DNA of 15,726 nt, taken from NCBI GenBank assembly GCA_902459845.2, contig CABPSV020000466.1, positions 1 through 15,726 of the forward strand, read 5' to 3'. The notes below the pieces were generated by a model. That model was not told the DNA's origin. It was given only the letters and a program-made list of their open reading frames with translations, and made no database searches. Below are positions 8,324 to 15,726 of the stretch, piece by piece. Numbering within the stretch: the first letter of the stretch is position 1; each line of letters opens with the position of its first letter. The stretch is from Hepatocystis sp. ex Piliocolobus tephrosceles (lineage: Eukaryota; Apicomplexa; Aconoidasida; Haemosporida; Plasmodiidae). Both the position numbers and the translations under genes were made by a program.

Positions 8324-11300
8324 TCACTCGAGGTATATTTTTTGCAAGTCCTTCTTGTCAAAAGGTACCTTACATTGAGGACACTTTCTATTTCTTGTTT
8401 TCAAATTACTGAATATACACATTTCGCAATATATATGACCACATTTTACAATAATATAATTTCTAAAATTTTCCATACATACACTACAAATTAATCTTCT
8501 ACGTAATTCGTTATTCTCCTCTACCAATAATGTATTATCATTATCGGTTAGTACAACATGATTATTTTTTTTCTTCTTTTTTTTCTTATTACTGTTATTA
8601 CTATCTCTATCACTACAATCACTATGAATACCAGCATTAATATTAACATGATCTATACCAGTATTAACATTTACAGAATTCTGTAGTTTTATATTTTCTT
8701 TATACAATTCATTACAGTGAGCAATCAGTTTTCTATTGCAACTGTATACATTTTTTAAAATGTCTGATACTTCATTTTTTTTTTTATATATATCATTATA
8801 CTGCTCCTGCAATTTTATATTTATATTCATTTGTTCTTCTCTTGCACTATCTGAAAGTACTGCTGTTTTTCTTGCATTATAAAATAAAGATAAATATAAT
8901 TTACCAATTGTTTCATATTTTTTATATAAATTATGCATACATGATATTTTATTTTCATAAGTAACTTCAAGTTGTTTTAAATTATTTTCTACATAATTTT
9001 TGTTTACCATATTATTATATTTTTCTAAAGCCTCTCTTTCTTTATTTTTTATTTGCTCAATCATTTCATCAACTTGTTCTTGTTTTTTTTCAAATTCTTT
9101 TGTAATTTCTTCAATCTCATCACTCATTTCATTATAACTTTTTTTAAAATTCAATAATTCATTTTCTACATCTTTTTTTTTTTCTAACAACCATTTTAAA
9201 TATCTATTTTCAATAAATAATGCTTGACAACATTTGTTAGTTTCATTTTTTATATTTTTTTTTTTTTTGTCTGATTGTTGTAGTACCTTTTCACCCATTT
9301 CGTCATTTTCGTCATTTTCGTCATTTTCGTCATTTTCGTCATTTTCGTCATTTTCGTCATTTTCATCCTTTTCATCCTTTTCATCCTTTTCATCCTTTTC
9401 ATCCTTTTCACCTTTTTCGTCCTCTTCACATATATTATTATAAATATCACTTTTTATCTTACTATTAGTAATTTTCTGCATATTAAAGGATGTATGTTCT
9501 GAAAAATAATCTCTAGATGGAATTATTTCTATTTCGTCAATACACATATCAACGTTATTTTCTAATTCAAAATTTTTAACTGAACTAAACAAATTATCTT
9601 TATGTTTTTTTAAAGATTCTATTCGATCCTTTAAATTATTTTCTGAATTTTTTAATTTATCTATACGTACTTTCATTTTTATAATTTCTTTTTCTTTTTG
9701 TTCTATTTGTGAAGTTTGATTTTGTTGAGTTCTTTTTAAAATGTTTAATTCATATTCAAGTGTATTTATTCTTTTTTGCATCTTTTCTTTATCTAATTTG
9801 TATGTTACAATTTCAATATGTAAAGCTTTCATTTTGTTTAGTAATTTACGTTCATTATTTAATGAATTTTTTAAAATTTTATCACATTCCTCATCTTTTT
9901 CATTTTCAAATTTTATTATTTCATTTTTTAACATAACTATTTCTTTATCTTTCTCTTTTAACTTATTAAGCATATTATCAGTTTCTTTTATTAAATCTTG
10001 AAAGGGTTTACTTTTAATTATCTTTTCTTTCGTTATTACCTTTTTAAATTGAATTAACAGTTTTGCATCATCGTTTGGAAAAAACGTACTCCCACCAGGT
10101 CCATTACCAAATCCATTACCAAATCCATTACCAAACCCATTACCAGACCCATTACCAAACCCATTACCAGACCCATTACCAAACCCATTACCAGACCCAT
10201 TACCAAACCCATTACCAGACCCATTACCAAACCCATTACCAAACCCATTACCAAACCCATTACCAAACCCATTACCAGACCCATTACAAGGTCCATTAAC
10301 AGACCTATTACCAGACCCATTACCAGGTCCACTACGAGATTCAGTAATAAGGACGCACCTACTTCCGTCATCGCCAATTTTTAACATACTCTCTCCCTTA
10401 ATATACTCATTTGCACTAGTGCTATAAACACTATGTGTCATACTAGAAACAATATTGTCACTATTGTTACTATTTATTCGTGTACTACTACAATTACCAG
10501 TAGTATTTACAGTAATATTATTAGTGCTAGTAATATGTGTGCTGTCCACCATATTACATGACCCGTTAATAACAATATTACCAGAAGAAGTAGTAGCAAC
10601 TGTGGTTGTATTAACAATATTAGAACACGTAGTATCCTGTACAATTGAATTTTCGTATTCATTGGTATCATAAAAATTAGTAAAGCCACATTGTTTACAT
10701 TTTATTTGTTTGGATGAATAATAATTTTTTTTTTTATTCTCAAAATCACTATGTTCAACCATCTTCTCCATAACATCATTTAAATGTGTTTGTGAATCGC
10801 TATTTAATATATCTTTATATATTTTACTATTATTTAACTTATATAATAAAAGTGTTTTTTTTTTTTCTAAAGCATCCATTTCTATTTTTAAATTATTATA
10901 TTTATTTTGTAATATATATTTTTTTTTTTTCTCTTCTATATATTTTTTATAATATATACCCCTTTCATATTTTATTTTTCTTATACATTCTAAATTATAA
11001 TTAATATTAATATTTTTAAGAGAACTTATTTCATTTATATAACTTAATGTCTTTTTTATATGATTTAAAAATAAAATTCTCATTTTATTTTCAAACTCAG
11101 GTCTTTCACATGTATCATAAATATCACCATCCATTTCGTTATACTCTTTTTTTCTTTTCGAATTTATTATAACTTTTTCTTTATATCGCTCTCTTTTCGA
11201 AGGTAATCCAGTTTTTATTCTACAGATACTGTTAATGTTTGTACTCGCATATGTGTCACCTGTTGTACTAGCGTTAGATGGTACAACAACATCCACTACT

Positions 11301-12412
11301 CTTATTACGTTTGTATTTACATCCTCTTGTTTTATATTTTTACCTAAATTGGTATTATTTTCATTTTCAAATTTTATATCTATTTTTTGTATATAATCAT
11401 TATTTCTATGTTTTTCTTTTTTTACATTATTTAGTGGAATATTATATGTAGTACTTTCCTTATGATTGTTAGCGTATCTGTTATTACTATCACTACTCTT
11501 AATACTATTATAATTTTCTAACTCATTATATTCGTTATTTTTATTTTTATTCAAAATGTTATATTTACCTTCACTGTCAGCTAAATTATGATAAAAATCA
11601 CCAGTATTCTCTTCAATTTTAACCTCCTTTTCGTTAATAGTGTCACTGTTTTCTTTTATTTTATTACTATTATTATTGTCATATTTATTATTTTCATAAA
11701 TATTATTATTACCATTATCATTATTATTATTATCATTATTATCATTATTATTATTATCATTATTATCATTATTATCATTATTATGCTTTGTCCATATGTC
11801 TTTTACCTTATCAGTTAAAGAAGTGAAAAAATCAAAACGTTTATCGTCATCTTCTTCGACGTCTTCTTGTTCGTCATTTTGTACGACAACCATTTCGCCA
11901 CTTCCTCTTTCTGTTTTTGTATTTATTTCTTTTTCTTTAAATTCTTCCTGTTCCTTCTGTTCTTCTACTGCTTCTTCTTCATCTTCATCTTCATCTTCAT
12001 CCTCCTCATCAGATGTATTCACGTGTTTTAAAAAAATCTGTTCAAATTTATTTATATTATAATAAGGAATTTCATTAAGTTTATCACCACGACAATTGTC
12101 AGTTTTATTCTCTTCTTTATTTTTTTGGTTAGACTCTAAACTTAATTCGCTTTCTTTATTTGCATTTATTATCGTAAGCAAATCATCATTAAATAGTTTC
12201 CATACTATATCAACACTTCTTAAAACACATTCATAAAATTTTAAATTTGAATTAACATAATCAAGATCTCTATTCTTTTCTTGTATTTCCTTTCTATATA
12301 CATATAAACAATTTTTTAAATTGTATATATTTTCTATTAGTAATTCTGTTTTTTCTAATGGTAATGACATATCTTTATTGTCATCATATTTATTTTTTCG
12401 CTTATTATTCAT
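8324..12412 (-). CDS. BRE1-like RING-finger E3 ubiquitin ligase, coiled-coil (possible TEX1 orthologue)
   Basis: 1362 residues, single exon. The C-terminus is a complete C3HC4 RING: Cys1309, Cys1312, Cys1324, His1326, Cys1329, Cys1332, Cys1344, Cys1347. The KCGHIYC, RKCPQC and terminal KIYLE segments match the RING and extreme C-terminus of BRE1/RNF20/RNF40, the E3 ligases that monoubiquitinate histone H2B, also preceded by long coiled coils. Other parts: an acidic stretch (135-190), an Asn/Asp tract (211-234), charged coiled-coil-like helix (about 440-555), a CKQC pair (572-575), a Thr/Ser/Asn-rich region (590-660), an NGFG/NGSG array (694-773), coiled coil (about 785-950), a DEK/DEN array (998-1042), coiled coil (about 1060-1245) and poly-Lys (1276-1282). 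No signal peptide, membrane segment or PEXEL motif is seen. By recalled gene order it may match P. falciparum TEX1, reported as exported. The E3 role is firm; the substrate and location are inferred. Confidence 0.9.
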   Translation of the reverse strand: MNNKRKNKYDDNKDMSLPLEKTELLIENIYNLKNCLYVYRKEIQEKNRDLDYVNSNLKFYECVLRSVDIVWKLFNDDLLTIINANKESELSLESNQKNKEENKTDNCRGDKLNEIPYYNINKFEQIFLKHVNTSDEEDEDEDEDEEEAVEEQKEQEEFKEKEINTKTERGSGEMVVVQNDEQEDVEEDDDKRFDFFTSLTDKVKDIWTKHNNDNNDNNDNNNNDNNDNNNNDNGNNNIYENNKYDNNNSNKIKENSDTINEKEVKIEENTGDFYHNLADSEGKYNILNKNKNNEYNELENYNSIKSSDSNNRYANNHKESTTYNIPLNNVKKEKHRNNDYIQKIDIKFENENNTNLGKNIKQEDVNTNVIRVVDVVVPSNASTTGDTYASTNINSICRIKTGLPSKRERYKEKVIINSKRKKEYNEMDGDIYDTCERPEFENKMRILFLNHIKKTLSYINEISSLKNININYNLECIRKIKYERGIYYKKYIEEKKKKYILQNKYNNLKIEMDALEKKKTLLLYKLNNSKIYKDILNSDSQTHLNDVMEKMVEHSDFENKKKNYYSSKQIKCKQCGFTNFYDTNEYENSIVQDTTCSNIVNTTTVATTSSGNIVINGSCNMVDSTHITSTNNITVNTTGNCSSTRINSNNSDNIVSSMTHSVYSTSANEYIKGESMLKIGDDGSRCVLITESRSGPGNGSGNRSVNGPCNGSGNGFGNGFGNGFGNGFGNGSGNGFGNGSGNGFGNGSGNGFGNGSGNGFGNGFGNGFGNGPGGSTFFPNDDAKLLIQFKKVITKEKIIKSKPFQDLIKETDNMLNKLKEKDKEIVMLKNEIIKFENEKDEECDKILKNSLNNERKLLNKMKALHIEIVTYKLDKEKMQKRINTLEYELNILKRTQQNQTSQIEQKEKEIIKMKVRIDKLKNSENNLKDRIESLKKHKDNLFSSVKNFELENNVDMCIDEIEIIPSRDYFSEHTSFNMQKITNSKIKSDIYNNICEEDEKGEKDEKDEKDEKDEKDENDENDENDENDENDENDENDEMGEKVLQQSDKKKKNIKNETNKCCQALFIENRYLKWLLEKKKDVENELLNFKKSYNEMSDEIEEITKEFEKKQEQVDEMIEQIKNKEREALEKYNNMVNKNYVENNLKQLEVTYENKISCMHNLYKKYETIGKLYLSLFYNARKTAVLSDSAREEQMNINIKLQEQYNDIYKKKNEVSDILKNVYSCNRKLIAHCNELYKENIKLQNSVNVNTGIDHVNINAGIHSDCSDRDSNNSNKKKKKKKNNHVVLTDNDNTLLVEENNELRRRLICSVCMENFRNYIIVKCGHIYCEMCIFSNLKTRNRKCPQCKVPFDKKDLQKIYLE
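9287..9421 (-). repeat. In-frame 9-bp minisatellite in the RING gene (DEK/DEN)
   Basis: Fifteen 9-bp units encode residues 998-1042: DEK, GEK, DEK four times, DEN seven times, DEM, GEK. The DEK block uses GAT-GAA-AAG and the DEN block GAC-GAA-AAT. The two blocks thus differ at two bases per unit and are each homogeneous, with a sharp switch between residues 1015 and 1016. The stretch is acidic and separates two coiled-coil regions. Confidence 0.95.
10094..10333 (-). repeat. In-frame 12-bp minisatellite in the RING gene (NGFG/NGSG)
   Basis: About 20 units of 12 bp encode residues 694-773. The central units are NGFG or NGSG, differing by one base (TTT versus TCT) and alternating strictly over residues 730-761. 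Edge units are diverged (SGPG, NRSV, NGPC at the N-terminal side; NGPG at the C-terminal side). All three minus-strand frames stay open across it because 12 is a multiple of 3, so overlapping frames are by-products. Confidence 0.95.
11711..11782 (-). repeat. In-frame AAT/GAT trinucleotide tract (Asn/Asp) in the RING gene
   Basis: Encodes residues 211-234, made only of Asn and Asp plus a final Gly, as NND and NNNND groups. It follows a Glu/Asp-rich stretch. Such Asn-rich tracts are a common feature of Plasmodium proteins. Confidence 0.9.
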
Positions 12413-12480
12413 TTTTTTTTAATTAAATAAATAAATCAAAAAAAAAAAAAAAAAAATGTTTTAAAAAGAAGAAATTAACA

Positions 12481-12640
12481 TTAAAATGAAGGTTAAAATA
12501 AAGATTAAAATAAAGGTTCAAATAAAAGCTAAAATAAAGGTTAAAATAAAGGCTAAAATAAAGGTTAAAATGAAGGTTAAAATGAAGGTTAAAATGAAGA
12601 TTAAAGGACTAAAATAAAGATTAAAGGACTAAAATGAAAA
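12481..12640. repeat. 12-bp minisatellite, unit TTAAAATRAAGG, ten copies plus two 20-bp variants
   Basis: Ten contiguous 12-bp units run from 12481 to 12600, varying as TTAAAATGAAGG, TTAAAATAAAGG, CTAAAATAAAGG and TTAAAATAAAGA. They are followed by two 20-bp units starting ttaaaggact (12601 and 12621), which look like a unit with an 8-base insertion that was itself duplicated. The array lies 69 bases upstream of the RING-gene start, within its likely 5' leader or core promoter. Confidence 0.95.
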
Positions 12641-13793
12641 AGGTATACTACAGTAAAAAAAAAAAATAAATGGAGAAAAAAAATAATCTTAAGAAAAAGT
12701 GTTTTTATTACATAAAAAATAAAATGACATATACATATATACTTAAACAACATAACACGTCAATCTCTTTTTTTTAAAAAAAAATAAACATGTATACATT
12801 ATTTATTTCATTTAATACATATTTTCTAAATGTCGAGGAATAATATTTAATAAGAACAAAAAAACGAATTAACAAATAAAATGTAATACAATGAGTATAT
12901 ACATGTATATATGTAAATGCATACATATGCATATATTTATATATACATAACTTATGGTAACAATTATGCTAAAATCTTTATAAAAAAAAAAAGAAAACAA
13001 CCTCATTATTGCATTTCTAAAATGTTATTAAAAAACATTTTAAAACATATGAAATTATAAATATATATAAACAAGTTTATACTCTTCAGAATAAAAAAAT
13101 GAAGAAATGTGAGTAAAACAAGGTTAAAAAAAAAAAAAAAAAAGAAGAATTTTAATATTAAAGTTGCATGGGATATTCAAGATTTTTTTTTTTTTCTTTA
13201 TTTGTTTATATTAAAAAAAAAAAAAAAAACGCCTTTTCTTCATATTTAATAATATATATTATAAATTATTTATAATTCCATACTTTTACATTTATAAAAT
13301 AAAATAAAAAAAATAAAATAAAATAAAAAAAAAAAAAAAAGTATATATATATATATAATAATATCATACCCTATTTTATTTTATACATATATGTACACGC
13401 TTGCGTATATGTATATAATCTGTCATCTTTTTATTGTCATTGTTATCATTGCTATTATTTTAATTTTTTATCTCACCAAAAATAAATTCCCCTCGTTAAA
13501 TATAAAAATTTGTAACAATAAAATGTTACTTAACATAGGGATTTTTATTTTATCATTTGTAATAAAGATATCATTGTGTCTGTTATGGTAAGCATTGTGT
13601 TTGCAACAAGTTGTTAAGACTTTATAAGTATATATTCAAAGTGTATACAAAACCCTTCAATTACCCCTTCACAATTTTTGCAAAATCGTTTCTTCTTTTG
13701 CTTTTTTTTTTAAATTTTTTCTTTTAAATTTTTATACATCTATAAAATAATATATTCCGTATAATTATGTTAACAATTTATATTTTTATAAGC

Positions 13794-13824
<31 letters not shown>

Positions 13825-14018
13825 GTTATACTATTGTAATTCTATATTTATTATTAACATTAATTGTATTAATATTAATAAGATATCTTATGTCTGACAA
13901 TATGTTTAATAGTTTTTCAATTTGCTGTAACTTGCTAATTCCTGATTTATATTTAATATAAATATAAACGTAATTTACTTCATACTTTTTACCAAAATAG
14001 AATGATAGATCCTTATGT

Positions 14019-14020
<2 letters not shown>

Positions 14021-14057
<37 letters not shown>
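14021..14057. repeat. Poly(T) tract, 37 bases
   Basis: Uninterrupted T from 14021 to 14057. Length is near the limit at which sequencing and assembly remain reliable, so the exact count should be treated as approximate. Confidence 0.9.
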
Positions 14058-14058
<1 letters not shown>

Positions 14059-14338
14059 TCCTTTTATTTTTGTTCTGGGGTCTTTTACCTACCTTCTCTC
14101 TTAAATTTATTCTTTTAATAATATAAATTCATTTGGTATATGTGCTGTAATAAAAAAAAAAAAAAAAGTTGAAATAGGTAAATAAATAAACAAACATATA
14201 TTTATTTGTATGTACGTGAGTCTTTAGCCTAAAATTTTCTCTCTATTTTTCATTTTATGACTATTAGTATTGTATACTTATTTTTTGAAAAATAAAAAAT
14301 AAAAAAAGCAAAGAAACAATCAAATAAAAATCATTAAT

Positions 14339-14458
14339 AAAATGAGTGGTAATATAAATGGCAAGGTAAATGACAAAGTAAATGACAAAGTAAATGACAA
14401 AGTAAATGATAAGATGGATTAAAAAATGGATTAAAAAATGGATTAAAAAATGAATGAC
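14339..14458. repeat. 12-bp minisatellite, ten copies in two blocks
   Basis: Ten contiguous 12-bp units start at 14339. After two diverged units come AAGGTAAATGAC (14363), AAAGTAAATGAC twice, AAAGTAAATGAT (14399), then a change to AAGATGGATTAA (14411), AAAATGGATTAA twice and AAAATGAATGAC. The first block is open from an ATG at 14342 and would encode KVND repeats (26 residues, stop at 14420-14422). The second block has a stop codon in the same frame in three units. Confidence 0.93.
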
Positions 14459-14842
14459 ATACTATATACTTTATGATAATAATACACTAAAATGTTCACA
14501 CATAATATATTGTTATATAATGTACATATAATGAACAAGTGAAGTAAATCACCGCAAAAATAGAATATCCACGTTAACTAATTTTTTAATATATGAATAA
14601 ATAAGCATTATTTAATGGGTATAATTATATATCATGATTAATTAATAAAAAATTTATGTAAAACATGTACATATATATACATATATGTATATATATAAGT
14701 GCGTATGTTCATATAATACAACTTTTTATTCTGTTAAATATATCCACACCAAAAAAAAAAAAAATATATAAGAAAAATACTAGGAAAGGTAAGCGCGTGA
14801 AATAAAAGTTTCTGAGTATGCAAACTAGTGAATTTATTTATC

Positions 14843-14871
<29 letters not shown>
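14843..14871. repeat. (TA)n microsatellite
   Basis: About 14 uninterrupted TA dinucleotides in intergenic sequence. Confidence 0.93.
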
Positions 14872-14873
<2 letters not shown>

Positions 14874-15034
14874 ATAATTGAATACTTCAAATCATTTGTG
14901 ACATTTTTAATTAATAAATAAAATAAGTAAACACGTGTGCCATTTTTAGAACAAAATACTTTTATAACAAGTTATTTTACGTATGCTATAGTGTTTGCGT
15001 AATTTTAAAACCATTTCATATATTCCATCAAGCA

Positions 15035-15035
<1 letters not shown>

Positions 15036-15076
<41 letters not shown>
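15036..15076. repeat. Poly(A) tract, 41 bases
   Basis: Uninterrupted A from 15036 to 15076, the longest homopolymer in the window, followed by A-rich AATAAAATAAA sequence. The exact count is probably unreliable. Confidence 0.9.
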
Positions 15077-15078
<2 letters not shown>

Positions 15079-15636
15079 AGAAAAATAAGAAAAAAAAATA
15101 AATAAATAAAATAAAATAAAATAAAAATGAAAAAAATAATTTTATTATTATTTTTTTTTTTTTTACTGCTTAACACACGAATGAAAAAGAACCAGTGCGC
15201 ATTTGGAGTTTGAATTAAACATTTATATATATATACATGTATGTGTATGTTTATATGAATGCATGTATGTATTTACTTTTTTTTTTCTTCTTTTTCCACA
15301 TTTATATATACTTATATATACGTATATCTGTACATGTGTATGTGTATATGCTTACAAAATATTTACATGTAGTGCAAATAAAGCTCGTGAACTTACACAA
15401 GTTGATATGTATTTTCCGTACTTAGAAATAAGGGTGGTAATTGGACAAAATGTGAACACAATTAATTAAAATAGTAGATAGTTGTTTATTTAAACTTTTT
15501 ATAATGAAAAAAAAATAAAAATAAATAAGTAAATGAACAAATAAATAAATAATAAAATAAATAATTAACTAAAATAAATGGATAAATAGAAGTAGCTCAC
15601 ATTTTTATTTTTTTTCATTCCAGTTTTCTTATTTAC

Positions 15637-15640
<4 letters not shown>

Positions 15641-15700
<60 letters not shown>
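15641..15700. repeat. (ATT)20 trinucleotide microsatellite
   Basis: Twenty perfect ATT units followed directly by a T-run that reaches almost to the window edge. The only long perfect trinucleotide microsatellite outside the genes in this window; likely polymorphic. Confidence 0.96.
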
Positions 15701-15726
15701 TTTTTTTTTTTTTTTTTTCTTTTTTT

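Larger units (their letters stand above)
12413..15726. other. Right-flank intergenic region upstream of the RING gene
   Basis: 3.3 kb with no convincing gene. The left part should hold the RING-gene promoter and leader. Contents: a 12-bp array (12481-12640), A- and T-runs, a base-mixed stretch with two hydrophobic open frames (13391-13591, 13767-13961) that might be exons of a small membrane protein, a 37-base T-run (14021-14057), a 12-bp array with a 26-codon open frame (14339-14458), a 26-bp perfect AT palindrome (14671-14696), a TA run (14843-14871), a 41-base A-run (15036-15076) and an (ATT)20 microsatellite (15641-15700). No RNA gene is recognised. Confidence 0.7.

Noticed and set aside
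10054..10377. Overlapping frames with MGLV or HYQT repeats
   Set aside because: Frame and strand shadows of the 12-bp NGFG/NGSG array inside the RING gene.
4131..14458. Array lengths of 60, 120 and 240 bp looking like multiples of 60
   Set aside because: Array edges were judged by eye through diverged units, so the exact lengths carry no weight.
14671..14696. Perfect 26-bp palindrome of TATATAC/GTATATA type
   Set aside because: Palindromes of alternating purine-pyrimidine sequence are expected often in DNA this rich in TA and ACATA steps.
15203..15469. Frame of 88 codons ending in a fairly mixed sequence (ARELTQVDMYFPYLEIRV)
   Set aside because: Its first half is TATA/GTAT microsatellite and its tail is short, with no recognisable domain; a chance frame is more likely, though its tail is less biased than its surroundings.

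Overview
The window is nuclear DNA of a malaria parasite (genus Plasmodium). It is extremely AT-rich, with homopolymer A/T runs up to about 41 bases, TA microsatellites and intronless genes carrying Asn-, Lys- and Asp-rich low-complexity inserts. The dihydroorotate dehydrogenase is clearly of Plasmodium type. It is not P. falciparum: compared with the P. falciparum enzyme as I remember it, this one has an N-terminus about 50 residues longer, an internal loop about 18 residues shorter and many substitutions. Species such as P. malariae, P. ovale or an avian Plasmodium fit, but I cannot separate them by eye.

Layout: 1-2646 is a left flank with no convincing gene. 2647-4104 (+) encodes BCS1, the mitochondrial AAA chaperone for the Rieske subunit of complex III. 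4105-4649 is a short convergent intergenic stretch with two minisatellites. 4650-6461 (-) encodes mitochondrial dihydroorotate dehydrogenase (DHODH). 6462-8323 is a tandem intergenic region with minisatellites. 8324-12412 (-) encodes a 1362-residue coiled-coil protein with a C-terminal RING finger of BRE1 type. 12413-15726 is a right flank with long repeats and no convincing gene.

How the genes relate: BCS1 is needed to mature complex III, complex III re-oxidises ubiquinol, and DHODH needs ubiquinone as electron acceptor for pyrimidine synthesis. The two convergent neighbours therefore serve the same essential blood-stage pathway. The RING protein has no visible link to them. I recall the same order (BCS1, DHODH, TEX1) on P. 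falciparum chromosome 6; this is memory and was not checked here.

The most unusual signals are: (i) seven separate minisatellites with a 12-bp (or 24-bp) period, five of them outside or at the edge of coding sequence; (ii) a 12-bp array that inserts a Gly-Ile-Asn/Ser-Lys repeat between the mitochondrial presequence and membrane anchor of DHODH; (iii) a 24-bp array that runs through the DHODH stop codon; (iv) Glu at the DHODH position matching Gly181 of the P. falciparum drug pocket; and (v) an NGFG/NGSG array inside the RING protein. I found no tRNA, rRNA, CRISPR array or transposon.
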